From Piscinibacter gummiphilus (GTDB lineage Bacteria; Pseudomonadota; Gammaproteobacteria; Burkholderiales; Burkholderiaceae_C), in NCBI RefSeq assembly GCF_002116905.1, contig NZ_CP015118.1, positions 3,100,001-3,164,000 of the forward strand: DNA of 64,000 bases. The letters run 5' to 3'. Position 1 is the stretch's first letter, and each line of letters begins with the position of its first letter. A program made the translations under genes and the position numbers. The notes below the pieces were generated by a model, which ran no database searches, was not told where the DNA came from, and saw only the letters and a list, made by a program, of their open reading frames with translations. This document shows, in pieces, positions 43,859 through 53,218 of this stretch.

Positions 43859-45153
43859 TGGCCGACCTCCTGATCTCTCCCGAGGGCTACACCACGCCCG
43901 GTGGTGTGCCGCGCAAGCTGCTGGCCGGCGTGTTCCTGGTGGTCAGTGCGGTGGCGATGAGCGTGTTCCTGATCACCTCACCAGATGCGCCGCTGATGAC
44001 CGGTGACCAGAAGGCCCGGGCCGAGCTGAAGAAGCCGGAGCTGATGCTCGCGCAGCAGAAGGGCAGCGTGCAGTGGGTCGATGAGGCGGCCAGCAGTGCC
44101 GCGGCGGCGCGTGGGGTGCGGGTTGCCGACGGCGCGCCCCCTTCGGCCCGGCCGTCCGACGAGCGCTCGGGCGTTCCGCCGGCGAATGCGTCCGTGCCGC
44201 AGCCGTCGCCGCAGGCTGCCTTGCCGACGTTCGATTCGACCCCGCAACGGGCGGGGCCGCCACCGTCGCCTGTCGATGCGGCGGCGGTGGAACGTGAACG
44301 GGCCGCCCGATCGGCCGCCGCGACGGTGTTCGACGAGGGTGGAACAGCTCTGGGACAAAAGGGCGAGTCCCCGCTCGAGCAGATGCCGGCCGGACTGGTG
44401 CGGCGTCTGGGTGGCGGCGGGCCGGCGATTGACGCGATCGCACCATTGGCGGACGCCATCAAGGGAATGGGGGCGCCCGCCCCGGCACCCAGCCGGGCCG
44501 ATGGGGAGCGCCAATGGGCCCGGGAGCAGGCGGCTCCGCAGAACGCCACGGTGCTCCATGCGAAGGCTCCACCCGACGCCTTGACGCTCGACCAGGGGAC
44601 GGTGATCCCCTGCGTGCTCACGCGCCGCATCAACAGCGACCTGCCCGGGGTGGTCACCGCCCGCGTGGCCATGGACGTCTACGACTCCCGCACCAGCCGG
44701 CACCTGCTGCTGCCGAAGGGCGCGCTGCTGTCCGGCGCCTACAACAACGACGTCCGCCATGGCCAGAGCCGGCTCCAGTTCGCGTTCACGCGGCTGCGGA
44801 TGCCGGATGGCACCACGTTCGACCTGCCCGGCGCCACCGGAGCAGACGCCGCGGGCCAGGCTGGCATCGACGGCGACGTCGACCGCCACTTCTTCCGCAG
44901 CTTCGGGGCCGCGCTGCTGCTCGGCGTGCTCGCCGATCAGGTGACCCGCGTCGCGGCGCTGCCGAACGGCGGCACGTCGGGGCAGGGCGGGGTGTCGGCC
45001 ACCGGGCAGGTGTTCATCGACACCGCCCGCGCCGAACTCGAGCGGCACAAGTCCATCCCGCCCACGGTGACGGTCGAGGAAGGCTCGCGCATCAACGTGG
45101 AAGTGGTTCGCGACATGGCGTTCGATACCGCATTCGAAAGGAGTCGCCGATGA
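43858..45153 (+). CDS. virB10: VirB10/TrbI-like channel scaffold protein
   Basis: A 431-residue protein with one N-terminal membrane helix (about 22-40), a Pro/Ala-rich periplasmic linker (about 75-215) and the C-terminal TrbI/VirB10 domain (about 235-425; LDQGTVIPCVLTRRINSDLPG, LLLPKGALLSGAYNN, and the closing SRINVEVVRDMAFD). VirB10 spans both membranes and frames the secretion channel. Here it precedes pilus genes, not the usual virB11 and virD4. ATGA overlap with the next gene. Confidence 0.9.
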   Translation: MADLLISPEGYTTPGGVPRKLLAGVFLVVSAVAMSVFLITSPDAPLMTGDQKARAELKKPELMLAQQKGSVQWVDEAASSAAAARGVRVADGAPPSARPSDERSGVPPANASVPQPSPQAALPTFDSTPQRAGPPPSPVDAAAVERERAARSAAATVFDEGGTALGQKGESPLEQMPAGLVRRLGGGGPAIDAIAPLADAIKGMGAPAPAPSRADGERQWAREQAAPQNATVLHAKAPPDALTLDQGTVIPCVLTRRINSDLPGVVTARVAMDVYDSRTSRHLLLPKGALLSGAYNNDVRHGQSRLQFAFTRLRMPDGTTFDLPGATGADAAGQAGIDGDVDRHFFRSFGAALLLGVLADQVTRVAALPNGGTSGQGGVSATGQVFIDTARAELERHKSIPPTVTVEEGSRINVEVVRDMAFDTAFERSRR

Positions 45154-46229
45154 AACCTTGGGGACTGCGCGCCGCGTTCCGACGCATGGCTGTCGGCCTG
45201 ATGAGCTGCGTCGTCGGTTCCGGGGCCTTCGGTGCGGCCGACGCCTACGATTTCGACTACCGCATCTCGGGCCACACGTCGGCGCGTCCGGTGCAGGTGT
45301 TCGCCGACACCGAGCGAACGTATTTCCAGTTCGTCGAAGGGCAAGCCGTTCCGCTGATCCTTGCCGGGCAGGCCGGCGAGCGTGTCGTGCCGGTGCAAGA
45401 GGGCCCGTACCACGTCGTCGCGGGGCGTTCCCACGAGTACACGCTGCGGCTGGCGGGGCGTCGGGCGCGTGTCGAACACGCAGGCAAGGTCTGGCTGCCG
45501 CCGTCTGCCCAGGGTGCGGGGCCGTCGGCGCCCTTGAAACTCGGGGCCGACGATCGCACGCTCAGCAGCTATGCCACACCCGTTCGGGGCGATGTCATCG
45601 AATGGGTCGAACCCGAACAACGGGTGGTGCGCAGCGTCGTGTTCGCACCGGGCGCCAGCCTGCTGCCGGTCGACGACGCCGACTTCATCGCGAAGGTGTC
45701 GGCCCGGATGGGGTCTGACGTGAGGGTCGAAGTTCAGCGAGAGGGCAACGCCCGACCACGGGCACTCGCCGAAGCGCGCTTCCGTCGAACGGCGCAGGCA
45801 CTCGTGCGAGCCGGTGTCGCGCCCGCGCGGATCGAGTCCGCCGCGGCGTCCGGGCGTTGGCCTCCCGACACGCTCCAGATCGTCTGGCTTCGCGCCGTCG
45901 AACCGGTGCGCAGGACGTCCACAGCGGGCGCACCGCCGAGCCGCGACCTCGCCTCGATGGGCCGCCCCGTGCGCGGCAACTTCGACATCCTGCTGTCCGA
46001 CGGCACCGTCGCGACCAGCCTGCGTCGATGGGCTCAGGACTCCGGCTACCGGCTCGAGTGGGACACCCCGATCGAAGCGCCCATCGTGGGTGACCTGACG
46101 CTGGACGCCCGTCGCTTTCCCGAGGCGGTCGACCGCATCGTCACGGGACTGCGTGCGTCCGGCTACCCGCTTCGCATGGAAATCGAAGACGGCCAGGTGG
46201 TGCGCATCAAGCACGAGCCGCCACGCTGA
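45150..46229 (+). CDS. VirB9-like/OmpA-like/TcpQ fusion protein
   Basis: A 359-residue exported protein (signal peptide about 1-30). The first part (about 32-115) has the strand pattern and wording of a VirB9 C-terminal domain (FDYRISGHTSARPVQVFADTERTYF). The middle (about 160-245) looks like a degenerate OmpA-like domain: VVFAPGASLLPVDDADF, then ARFRRTAQALVRAGVAPARIE. The last part (about 265-359) is a TcpQ-type domain of pilus biogenesis (VATSLRRWAQDSGYRLEWDT and IVTGLRASGYPLRMEI). So one polypeptide links secretion-core and pilus elements. The first two domain calls are by eye. Confidence 0.65.
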   Translation: MKPWGLRAAFRRMAVGLMSCVVGSGAFGAADAYDFDYRISGHTSARPVQVFADTERTYFQFVEGQAVPLILAGQAGERVVPVQEGPYHVVAGRSHEYTLRLAGRRARVEHAGKVWLPPSAQGAGPSAPLKLGADDRTLSSYATPVRGDVIEWVEPEQRVVRSVVFAPGASLLPVDDADFIAKVSARMGSDVRVEVQREGNARPRALAEARFRRTAQALVRAGVAPARIESAAASGRWPPDTLQIVWLRAVEPVRRTSTAGAPPSRDLASMGRPVRGNFDILLSDGTVATSLRRWAQDSGYRLEWDTPIEAPIVGDLTLDARRFPEAVDRIVTGLRASGYPLRMEIEDGQVVRIKHEPPR

Positions 46230-46277
46230 ACCCCGGTGCGGCTCAGACCAACACATCGAATTCATGGAGGGAGACTG

Positions 46278-46706
46278 ATGAAAAGAAGTGCGACGAAACG
46301 CTGGGGGGCGCTGTGCCTCGCTGCAACCTGCCTGGGAGTCCAGGCGCAGACCTCGCCGGAGCAGCTTCCGGTCGCGCCGTTCGGTGCGGCTTCGTCCCCG
46401 GGGGCCAACGAGCAGCGGTGGGAAGTGAAAGCGTCCGACGTGACGCTGGCGAAGACCCTCGAGCGGTGGGCTGCCGCGGGAGGCCACAAGCTGAAGTGGG
46501 ACGCCTCCCGCAACTTCCTGATCGGCGCCCCCGACCTCTACGTCGGCACCTTCGAGGGTGCGTTGCAGCACGTGCTGAGGTCACCCGGCATCCGCTACTC
46601 CGACTACCCGCTCGAGGCCTGCGTCTACGCCAACACGCCTCCGCTCGTGCGCATCACCCGGCAGGGTGAACAGAGCCGCGAATGCTCGCCGGCGTCCGCC
46701 CCATGA
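46278..46706 (+). CDS. TcpQ-domain pilus assembly protein
   Basis: A 142-residue exported protein with a signal peptide (ends LGVQAQ) and one TcpQ-type domain (about 45-125: WEVKASDVTLAKTLERWAAAGGHKLKWDA, then FEGALQHVLRS). The domain resembles the C-terminus of the preceding protein. In toxin-coregulated pili TcpQ stabilises the secretin. A good GGAGGGAG site lies upstream of ATG 46278. The end overlaps the pilN ATG by ATGA. Confidence 0.75.
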   Translation: MKRSATKRWGALCLAATCLGVQAQTSPEQLPVAPFGAASSPGANEQRWEVKASDVTLAKTLERWAAAGGHKLKWDASRNFLIGAPDLYVGTFEGALQHVLRSPGIRYSDYPLEACVYANTPPLVRITRQGEQSRECSPASAP

Positions 46707-48490
46707 ACCACAAGAACGAGATCCAACCGATGAAACTTCTGATGCTGGGCGGAGGCCTGTTGCTGCTGGCAGGATGTGCCATTCCGAGCCTCTCCGAACG
46801 TGTCGCCGGCGACCACGCGGACCGCGCCCGCAACGTGGCGCCCGTGCTGGGTGGCCCGTCCATTTCCACGGACGCCCCCGGGGACGTCCAGGGCGGTGCC
46901 ATCGATGCGGACCGTCGGGCACGCGAACAGGCATCCCACGTGGTGCTGCGTCGCTCGAACCGGCCCTGGGTGGCCTCCGTGAGCGTGCCGATGGGGTCGA
47001 ACGAGAAGCTGCCGTCCGTGTTCCAGGAGCCGGTCCGGCTCAGTTTCAACGACCTGGGAACCGGCGGCAAGGTGGGCCTTCGCACGGTGGCCGAACGCAT
47101 CACGGCGGTGACTGGTGTGCCGGTGCGGGTCAAGCCCGATGTGTTCGGCGATGCCGTGGGGGGAAGTCGGTCCTCGGGCTTGGCGGCGGCCAGTCAGTTC
47201 GCAGGCACACCCGCCCAACCCGCGCTGTCGAATGTCGGTGCGTCGTCACGCGCGCCATCGGCATCCCTGTCTCGTGCACCGGAGCTTCACGCCGTCGCCA
47301 TGCGGTGGAGCGGATCGCTCGAGGGGTTCCTGAATCACGTGACCGATCTCACCAACCTCTCGTGGGAGTACCGCGACGGCGTCGTCGTCATCGAACGCTT
47401 CCGCACGGAGTTCTTCGAGATCGCCACGCTCGATGGAGAAACCCAGTACGCGATGGGCCTGACCGCCAGCGACCAGGGCAGCACGGGCAACAGCGGGGGC
47501 ATGGGCAGCTCGGGTGGGATGAGCACCAGCAACGGCAGCGCCGACGTCTCCGAGAAGGGACGGGCGGCCACGGTGCCCACCTTGATCGCCACGGTGAACC
47601 AGATCGTCGCGTCCGTTCCCGGTTCCTCCGTGGTGCGCGCCGATGGCTCGGGGCGCATCGCCGTCACGACCACGAAGGAGGCGATGACGAAGGTGCGGGA
47701 CTTCGTCCGTGCCGAGAACGAGTCGATGCTGCGGCAGGCACAGATCCAGTTCGACATCTACTCGGTGCGCCGGGAAGAGAACGACGAGCGGGGCATCGAA
47801 TGGGGTCTTCTGATCCAGTCCGTGGCGAAGGCCCTCCGCATGGGCGTCGTGTCCCCCACCACGCTGGCGAGCGAGGCCGTGGGCGCGGTCAACTTCACGG
47901 TGCTGGGCAGTCCCCCGTCCAGCAACGACCTGTCGCGCATCGCGGGCGGCAGCACGGTGGTGCTGCAGATGCTCAACCAGTACGGCAACTCCACGCAGCA
48001 CCGCCCCGTCAGCCTGCTGACGTTGAACCGCCAGTGGGCACGGAAGGCGTCGCTGGGCAGCAAGGCCTATGTCAGCGAAACCGTTCCCGGTGCCGCATCG
48101 ACGCTGGGCGCCGGCGCGCCGGGCCTGAAGACGGCCACCGTGACGACGGGAGACCGCTACCTGGCCCAGCCGTACATCATGGACAACCACACGGTGGTGC
48201 TGAAGTTCGGCGTCGGCCTGTCGTCCCTCGTGCAGATCGCCAACTTCACGAGCGGCACCGGCCCGACCCAGCAGACGGTCCAGACTCCCGAGATCAGCAA
48301 CCTGATCGACCAGTCGACCGTGGCCCTGAAGGCGGGGCAGTTGCTGGTCATCACCGGGCTCAGCCGCATCGTGACCAACGACGACACCCGGCGGCTGACC
48401 GAAGACGCCCCCCTCGCCGCGGGCGGCAGCCGCAAGCTGGGGCGCCAGCGCGAGGATTTCGTGATCTTCGTTCGCCCCACCATCCTGTGA
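46703..48490 (+). CDS. pilN: PilN-type type IVb pilus secretin lipoprotein
   Basis: A 595-residue outer-membrane secretin of the R64 PilN/BfpB family. Signal peptide with lipobox LAGC, N-terminal domains (about 90-300) with a Ser/Gly-rich linker (SGGMGSSGGMSTSNGS near residue 275), then the secretin core (about 340-590) including RQAQIQFDIYSVRREENDERGIEW, VSLLTLNRQ and QTPEISNLIDQSTVALKAGQLLVITGL. It would form the exit pore for the pilus. Start 46703 is favoured by the ATGA overlap seen throughout this operon; ATG 46730 is possible. Confidence 0.9.
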   Translation: MNHKNEIQPMKLLMLGGGLLLLAGCAIPSLSERVAGDHADRARNVAPVLGGPSISTDAPGDVQGGAIDADRRAREQASHVVLRRSNRPWVASVSVPMGSNEKLPSVFQEPVRLSFNDLGTGGKVGLRTVAERITAVTGVPVRVKPDVFGDAVGGSRSSGLAAASQFAGTPAQPALSNVGASSRAPSASLSRAPELHAVAMRWSGSLEGFLNHVTDLTNLSWEYRDGVVVIERFRTEFFEIATLDGETQYAMGLTASDQGSTGNSGGMGSSGGMSTSNGSADVSEKGRAATVPTLIATVNQIVASVPGSSVVRADGSGRIAVTTTKEAMTKVRDFVRAENESMLRQAQIQFDIYSVRREENDERGIEWGLLIQSVAKALRMGVVSPTTLASEAVGAVNFTVLGSPPSSNDLSRIAGGSTVVLQMLNQYGNSTQHRPVSLLTLNRQWARKASLGSKAYVSETVPGAASTLGAGAPGLKTATVTTGDRYLAQPYIMDNHTVVLKFGVGLSSLVQIANFTSGTGPTQQTVQTPEISNLIDQSTVALKAGQLLVITGLSRIVTNDDTRRLTEDAPLAAGGSRKLGRQREDFVIFVRPTIL

Positions 48491-48500
48491 GGCGGCGGTC

Positions 48501-49814
48501 ATGACCATCGAACGCATCCTCGCGAACAGCAGCGCGGGCCCGCTGCTGGGCGGCCTGAGCTGGCGGCCACCGGCCGGCGGGAAACACACCATGCGCCGGC
48601 TCCACGAGGCTCGCAACCTCACCACCGACGCCACGCACTACGCACTCCTGTCCACCCACCAGACAGTGGTCTACGGTCTGTTCCAGCCCCGGGCCTCCGA
48701 AGAGTCGATCCGGCTCGCCAAGGGGGCACAGGCCGCGGCACATTGTTTCGCAACGCAGGTCGGCGCCGAGGCACCCAATGGTGCGCTGCTCCTGACCGTG
48801 CCGGCGGACGGGCTGCGGAAGGATGAGCGTGTCTACGTCGTCGTGCTGGAAGACGGCGTGCCCGTCGTCGACTCGCTTACCACGGAGATGGAGGCCCGGA
48901 ACGCGCTGGGCTCGGAAGATCGTCCGATCTGGTCCGACACGCCTTCGCTCTATCCGAACTGCCAGCCGGTGGACTTCGAGTGGCTGGCCCGAGGTGCGAG
49001 CAAGGCCTCCCGCATGGCGCCGATCCCGCTGAACCCCTGGCCGCTCCTGATGGTGTTGGTGTTGGTCGGGGCGGGCTTCACCACCTGGTTTTCGGTGCGT
49101 GAAGCCCGGCGTGCGGAGGCCGCAAGAGAGCAGGCCCGGCTCGTCGCGGAGAACGATCCGGTGCCGAAGTACCTCGCGGCGCTGGCGGCGCGGTCGAAGG
49201 ACATGGTGTTCGATCGCCAGGCTTGGCTGGGCGCGGTCGACGAGATGTTCGACAGGCCCGCCATGGTGCCGGGGTGGCGCATGAAGTCGACGGAGTGCAA
49301 TGCCTTGTCCCTGCGTTGCGAAACGGTGTGGGCGCGCACGGGGGGCACGTACGACGAACTCAAGGCCGCCGTTCCGAACGAGACCCTCGGACTGCAGGGT
49401 GTCGAGGCGGGTGCGGTGCCGGCACTCGATGTCGCTCACACGTCGACGCCATGGCGCATCGACCGGCTGCCGTTGGGCACTGCGGGCGAGCACCTTCCGA
49501 CCTTCACGGAGGCCATCCGCACGGCGGGCTCGCTGTTCCAGGTCTGGCGCACCGCGGACCTGTCGATCGAGATCAAGGCGCCTCGATTGTGGCCACGGGT
49601 GGAGACCGTTCCGCCGCAGTTCGAGCATCCGAAAGCCCTGATGAGCGGGGTGATCACGCTGAGCGACGTGCCAGGGCCCTTCGTCCTCGAAGCCTTGCGC
49701 ACCGCGCCGGACTGGATCAGCTGGGAATCCGTCCGAGCGGACATCGGTGAAGGCGACGTCGTGTCGCGTCTGAAATTCAAAGCCACGGGGGTCTACTATG
49801 TTTCGCTGCGCTGA
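48501..49814 (+). CDS. pilO: PilO-type type IVb pilus protein (PilO2 family)
   Basis: A 437-residue inner-membrane protein of the R64 PilO family. The N-terminal cytoplasmic domain (about 20-170) has the actin-like-fold hallmark of these proteins (ATHYALLSTHQTVVYGLF and VYVVVLEDGVPVVDS), followed by one membrane helix (about 174-195) and a periplasmic part with two conserved cysteines (ECNALSLRCE). It is thought to organise the inner-membrane platform. It overlaps pilP by 17 bases. Confidence 0.85.
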   Translation: MTIERILANSSAGPLLGGLSWRPPAGGKHTMRRLHEARNLTTDATHYALLSTHQTVVYGLFQPRASEESIRLAKGAQAAAHCFATQVGAEAPNGALLLTVPADGLRKDERVYVVVLEDGVPVVDSLTTEMEARNALGSEDRPIWSDTPSLYPNCQPVDFEWLARGASKASRMAPIPLNPWPLLMVLVLVGAGFTTWFSVREARRAEAAREQARLVAENDPVPKYLAALAARSKDMVFDRQAWLGAVDEMFDRPAMVPGWRMKSTECNALSLRCETVWARTGGTYDELKAAVPNETLGLQGVEAGAVPALDVAHTSTPWRIDRLPLGTAGEHLPTFTEAIRTAGSLFQVWRTADLSIEIKAPRLWPRVETVPPQFEHPKALMSGVITLSDVPGPFVLEALRTAPDWISWESVRADIGEGDVVSRLKFKATGVYYVSLR

Positions 49815-50286
49815 TCTCGTTCCGTTCGCGGTGGTGTCCGGGTTCATTTCCCTCATCGCACCCTTGCAGGCCCATGCGCAAAGCATCGGCGACTACAGCC
49901 GCGCGCAACGGGCGGTCATCGAGTCGGCCATCGCACGCAGTGGTGTCCGTCCGCCCGTGGACCTCCCCGCACTGCCTCCGGCGTCACCTGGCAGGGAATC
50001 GCCTCCAGCTGCTGCGCCCCTGCCTCTGCCTCCTGCGGCAAAGGCACCGGAGCCTGAGGCGCCTGACATCGTCGTGACGGGCGTCGTCATCTCGTCCGCG
50101 GCCGTGCTCACCGAGGTGTTGGTCGACGGCACACCCTTTCTCCTGTCCCAGGGGCAACGTGTGCCCGGCACCCGATGGCTGGTCTCGCGCGTCGACGCAG
50201 GTCAGGTGGTGCTTTCCACGGAGCCGCGCTCGAAGGGGGCGAAGCTGGCGACACGCACCTTCCTGCTGTCCACCTCGGGGTCGTGA
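49798..50286 (+). CDS. pilP: PilP-type type IVb pilus protein
   Basis: A 162-residue exported protein: signal peptide (ends QAHAQS), a short helix, a Pro/Ala-rich linker (about 55-90) and a C-terminal beta domain (about 92-160: VTGVVISSAAVLTEVLVDG, then GTRWLVSRVDAGQVVLS) typical of PilP, which links PilO to the secretin. It stands between pilO and pilQ as in R64. Its stop is 1 base from the pilQ ATG. Confidence 0.85.
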   Translation: MFRCADLVPFAVVSGFISLIAPLQAHAQSIGDYSRAQRAVIESAIARSGVRPPVDLPALPPASPGRESPPAAAPLPLPPAAKAPEPEAPDIVVTGVVISSAAVLTEVLVDGTPFLLSQGQRVPGTRWLVSRVDAGQVVLSTEPRSKGAKLATRTFLLSTSGS

Positions 50287-50287
50287 C

Positions 50288-52036
50288 ATGAAATGGTTCG
50301 ATCGAGCCGTGCCGGTGCTCGGCACGCGACCGGGGGAGCTGGATCAGGTCAGTTCGGAGGCGCCGCTGCACCGCCGATCCGAATTCGTGGCCACGGAGCC
50401 TCTGCGATTGGCGGAGGTCATCGACAAGTACGCGGACGTCCCTCCGTACCAGCGGCTGCTGACGGGCGGAGACGATCCGGTGTATCGCCTGCCACCTGAA
50501 CAGCAGGAGCGGTTGATCGCGACCGACATCGGCGGCAAGCGCGTCCACGTGATCTGCGCGGCCATGCCGGAGGCCCAGTTGCAACAGTTGCAGTGGCAGG
50601 TGCGCGCCCTGAAGGGTGACCTGCGGGCCAAGGGTTACCAGATCGTGCAGGAGCTGGTCGCCACACCGGAGGTGATGCGCATCGTCATGCGCAACGTCGG
50701 GCTCAGCACACAGTCGCGAGGACGGGGAGAGCCGCTCCGGCTGTTCAACCACTGGATCGAACTCGCGGCACGCGCCGATGCGACGGACCTCCACGTCGAT
50801 GTCAGCGGCAACGTGGCCCAGGTCCGGGTGAGGGTGGACGGGCGGCTGGAAGTCCTGCCCGACGGACACTGCGGGAAGTATCCGCGCGGCGAGGCGGTCG
50901 ATGCGCTGGCCGCCGGCTACAACAACACCCGGCAGGGCAACAACGTCTCGCAGTACACCGAAGACAAGTTCGTCTCCTGCATGATCGCACTCAACCTGCC
51001 GGGCCTGAGCGGGCAGCTCCGCTACCAGAACTTCAAGGGGAGGGCGGGCCCCAAGGCGGTCATCCGGATCCTGCGCTCGGGCGAGGAAAACGCCATCACC
51101 TTCGAGAAGGCCGGCTACGCACGCAGCCAGCTTCGCCTGTTGCGCGAGGCCGCGCGGTCGGGCAAGGGCATCGTCCTCATCGCCGGCGTCACCAGCTCGG
51201 GAAAGTCGACCAGCCTCAAGTGCCTGATCGAAACCCTGCCGAACCTGCAGGCGAAGTCGATCTACACGGTGGAAGACCCGATCGAATACGAGATCGCAGG
51301 GGCACATCAGATCGAGGTCTTGCGGGATCTGGCGGACGACGAACTCACCACGTCGCGCTATGCGGATGCCATGCGGGCGCTGATGCGCGGTGACCCGGAC
51401 GGTGTGATGATGGGCGAGATCCGCGACCGGCTCACCGCCCTGTTCGCGCTGCAGATCGCGGAGACGGGCCACCTCGCGATGGGGACCGTCCACGCGCACC
51501 TCATCAGCACGATCATCCCGAGGCTCACCAACGACCAGATCGGCTTGTCGCGCCAGGCGCTCACGGGTCCGAACATCCTCAACCTGCTGGTGTACCAGGC
51601 CCTCGTGCCGCGACTCTGTGCCCATTGCGCGGAGACGACACCGGTTGCCGCCTCGAGGGATGCGGACGTCCGGGACATCGTCGACGTGCTCGCTCAGCGC
51701 TTCCGGGTGCCGACGCACCGGCTGCGCTGGGAGCATCCCGGAGGCTGTGCCCACTGCAATGGCCGGGGCACGAAGGGCAAGACCATCGTGGCCGAGATGC
51801 TGCGGCCCGACCGGACCTGGCTGCGACGGGTGAGGGACAACGATGACGACGCCGCGGTGATGCACTACCGGGCGGCATCGGACGGTGACTTCCTGAGCCC
51901 GGACATGACGGGCAAGACGGTGTTCGAGCACGCCTTGTGGAAGGCCCTTCAAGGCGAGATCGACGCGCGGAACTGCGAAGAGTTCGACGCCTTCTCTCGG
52001 TTCGAACTGCCGCCGAAGAAGGGCGGGGCCACATGA
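50288..52036 (+). CDS. pilQ: PilQ-type pilus assembly ATPase (GspE/PilB family)
   Basis: A 582-residue cytoplasmic motor ATPase of the R64 PilQ type that drives pilin polymerisation. Walker A GVTSSGKST at 300-308, Asp box VEDPIEYE, Walker B region DPDGVMMGEIRD and His box TGHLAMGTVHAH are intact. A four-cysteine zinc site is visible as CAHC (444-447) and CAHC (487-490), as in PilB and GspE. The N-domain (about 1-170) is shorter than in PilB. No separate retraction ATPase is present. ATGA overlap with pilR. Confidence 0.92.
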   Translation: MKWFDRAVPVLGTRPGELDQVSSEAPLHRRSEFVATEPLRLAEVIDKYADVPPYQRLLTGGDDPVYRLPPEQQERLIATDIGGKRVHVICAAMPEAQLQQLQWQVRALKGDLRAKGYQIVQELVATPEVMRIVMRNVGLSTQSRGRGEPLRLFNHWIELAARADATDLHVDVSGNVAQVRVRVDGRLEVLPDGHCGKYPRGEAVDALAAGYNNTRQGNNVSQYTEDKFVSCMIALNLPGLSGQLRYQNFKGRAGPKAVIRILRSGEENAITFEKAGYARSQLRLLREAARSGKGIVLIAGVTSSGKSTSLKCLIETLPNLQAKSIYTVEDPIEYEIAGAHQIEVLRDLADDELTTSRYADAMRALMRGDPDGVMMGEIRDRLTALFALQIAETGHLAMGTVHAHLISTIIPRLTNDQIGLSRQALTGPNILNLLVYQALVPRLCAHCAETTPVAASRDADVRDIVDVLAQRFRVPTHRLRWEHPGGCAHCNGRGTKGKTIVAEMLRPDRTWLRRVRDNDDDAAVMHYRAASDGDFLSPDMTGKTVFEHALWKALQGEIDARNCEEFDAFSRFELPPKKGGAT

Positions 52037-53205
52037 TCTTCAGGCGCTTCATCCAGTGGTGCTGGATCTTCGTGTTTCGCCCCCAACGAGCCGAGTTCTA
52101 CCGCGACCTCGCCGACATGTTCCGCCGCAACGAATCCATGATGGGATTCTTCGAGGGGGAGATCGCCAACGCGGTCCGGACGCGGCAGAGGGCGCGCGCC
52201 GCGGCGCTTCGAATGATGCTCGCGCGCTTCCAGGGCGGCCATCAGGCGGGGCGGGTCGGGCACTTGTTCGAAGGCGTGATGCCCGCGAGCGACATGATGA
52301 TGATCGTCGGCGTCGACCACGCCGACGACAAGGCCCGCGCGCTGCTGTCGCTGGCGGACGCCGTCGAGGCTCAAGGCACCATGCGGACCACGGTGTTGAG
52401 CTACGCGTTCTTCCCGCTGGTGATGCTGCCGTTGAGCTATGTGCTGATCCAGATCCTGGCCGACGTGATCCTGTCGATCGACCGGAGTGCGCCCGACTGC
52501 GTCAAGGATGAACTCTGGAGCGGCAGCAACGGCTGGGCGCGGCAGATGGCGATCCTGATGGACCAGTTCGGCTTGCCGATGGTGACCCTGCTGGTGGGCT
52601 TCCTTGCGGCGGCCTTCGTGTCGCTGCCGCGCTGGAGGGGGAGGGCGCGCCTGTGGGTCGAAGGGTGGCCGGTCTACGGTCTCTACCGCGACTTCCAGTC
52701 CGGCCTGCTGTTCTCTGCGCTGGCCATGCTGCTGTCCAACGGCAGCACCCTCAAGGGGGCGCTCGAGGACATCGCGCAAGGCTCGTCGAGCTGGATGCGC
52801 TGGCACCTCACCCGCGTGCTCAGGTCGCTCGACGACAACCCGACCAACACCATCGAGGCGTTCAGCCGCGGAGTCCTCTCGCCTTACATGCTGGCCAGGG
52901 CAGCAACCCTGCAACGCACCTCCGCGACGTTTGCCGAAGTGCTCATCGAACTGGGAACGCGAGAGAGCGAACGCGTGCTCAAGGGCGTCCGGCGCGCCGC
53001 GGTGATCGCCAACGTCGCCATCGTCGGCGTGCTTCTGTCCGTCTGTACGTTCATGGGATTGTCGACCCTGACCGTGCCCGGCAGATTCTCGGCGCTGATG
53101 GAGCCGTCCACGTTGATGAGCCTGAAACAGGCCCATGAGGCAAAGAACGCTTCGCGGCGATCGAGCAGCATTTCAACAACCCGGCTTGACGAGAGCAAGC
53201 CATAA
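52033..53205 (+). CDS. pilR: PilR-type inner-membrane platform protein (type II secretion F family)
   Basis: A 390-residue polytopic protein with two GspF-like cytoplasmic repeats separated by membrane helices (helices near 118-145, 180-200 and 330-350). The second repeat contains the typical LLFSALAMLLSNGSTLKGALEDIA and RAATLQRTSATFAEVLIELG sequences. It anchors the ATPase and extracts pilin. The order pilQ-pilR-pilS is as in plasmid R64. Its stop lies 13 bases from the pilS start. Confidence 0.9.
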   Translation: MIFRRFIQWCWIFVFRPQRAEFYRDLADMFRRNESMMGFFEGEIANAVRTRQRARAAALRMMLARFQGGHQAGRVGHLFEGVMPASDMMMIVGVDHADDKARALLSLADAVEAQGTMRTTVLSYAFFPLVMLPLSYVLIQILADVILSIDRSAPDCVKDELWSGSNGWARQMAILMDQFGLPMVTLLVGFLAAAFVSLPRWRGRARLWVEGWPVYGLYRDFQSGLLFSALAMLLSNGSTLKGALEDIAQGSSSWMRWHLTRVLRSLDDNPTNTIEAFSRGVLSPYMLARAATLQRTSATFAEVLIELGTRESERVLKGVRRAAVIANVAIVGVLLSVCTFMGLSTLTVPGRFSALMEPSTLMSLKQAHEAKNASRRSSSISTTRLDESKP

Positions 53206-53218
53206 GGAGGAGAGAGCC

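Noticed and set aside
42276..45153. Conjugative or effector type IV secretion system
   Set aside because: Only VirB8-, VirB9- and VirB10-like genes are present. No VirB4, VirB6, VirB11, VirD4, relaxase or origin of transfer is seen, so a stand-alone secretion system is not supported inside the window.
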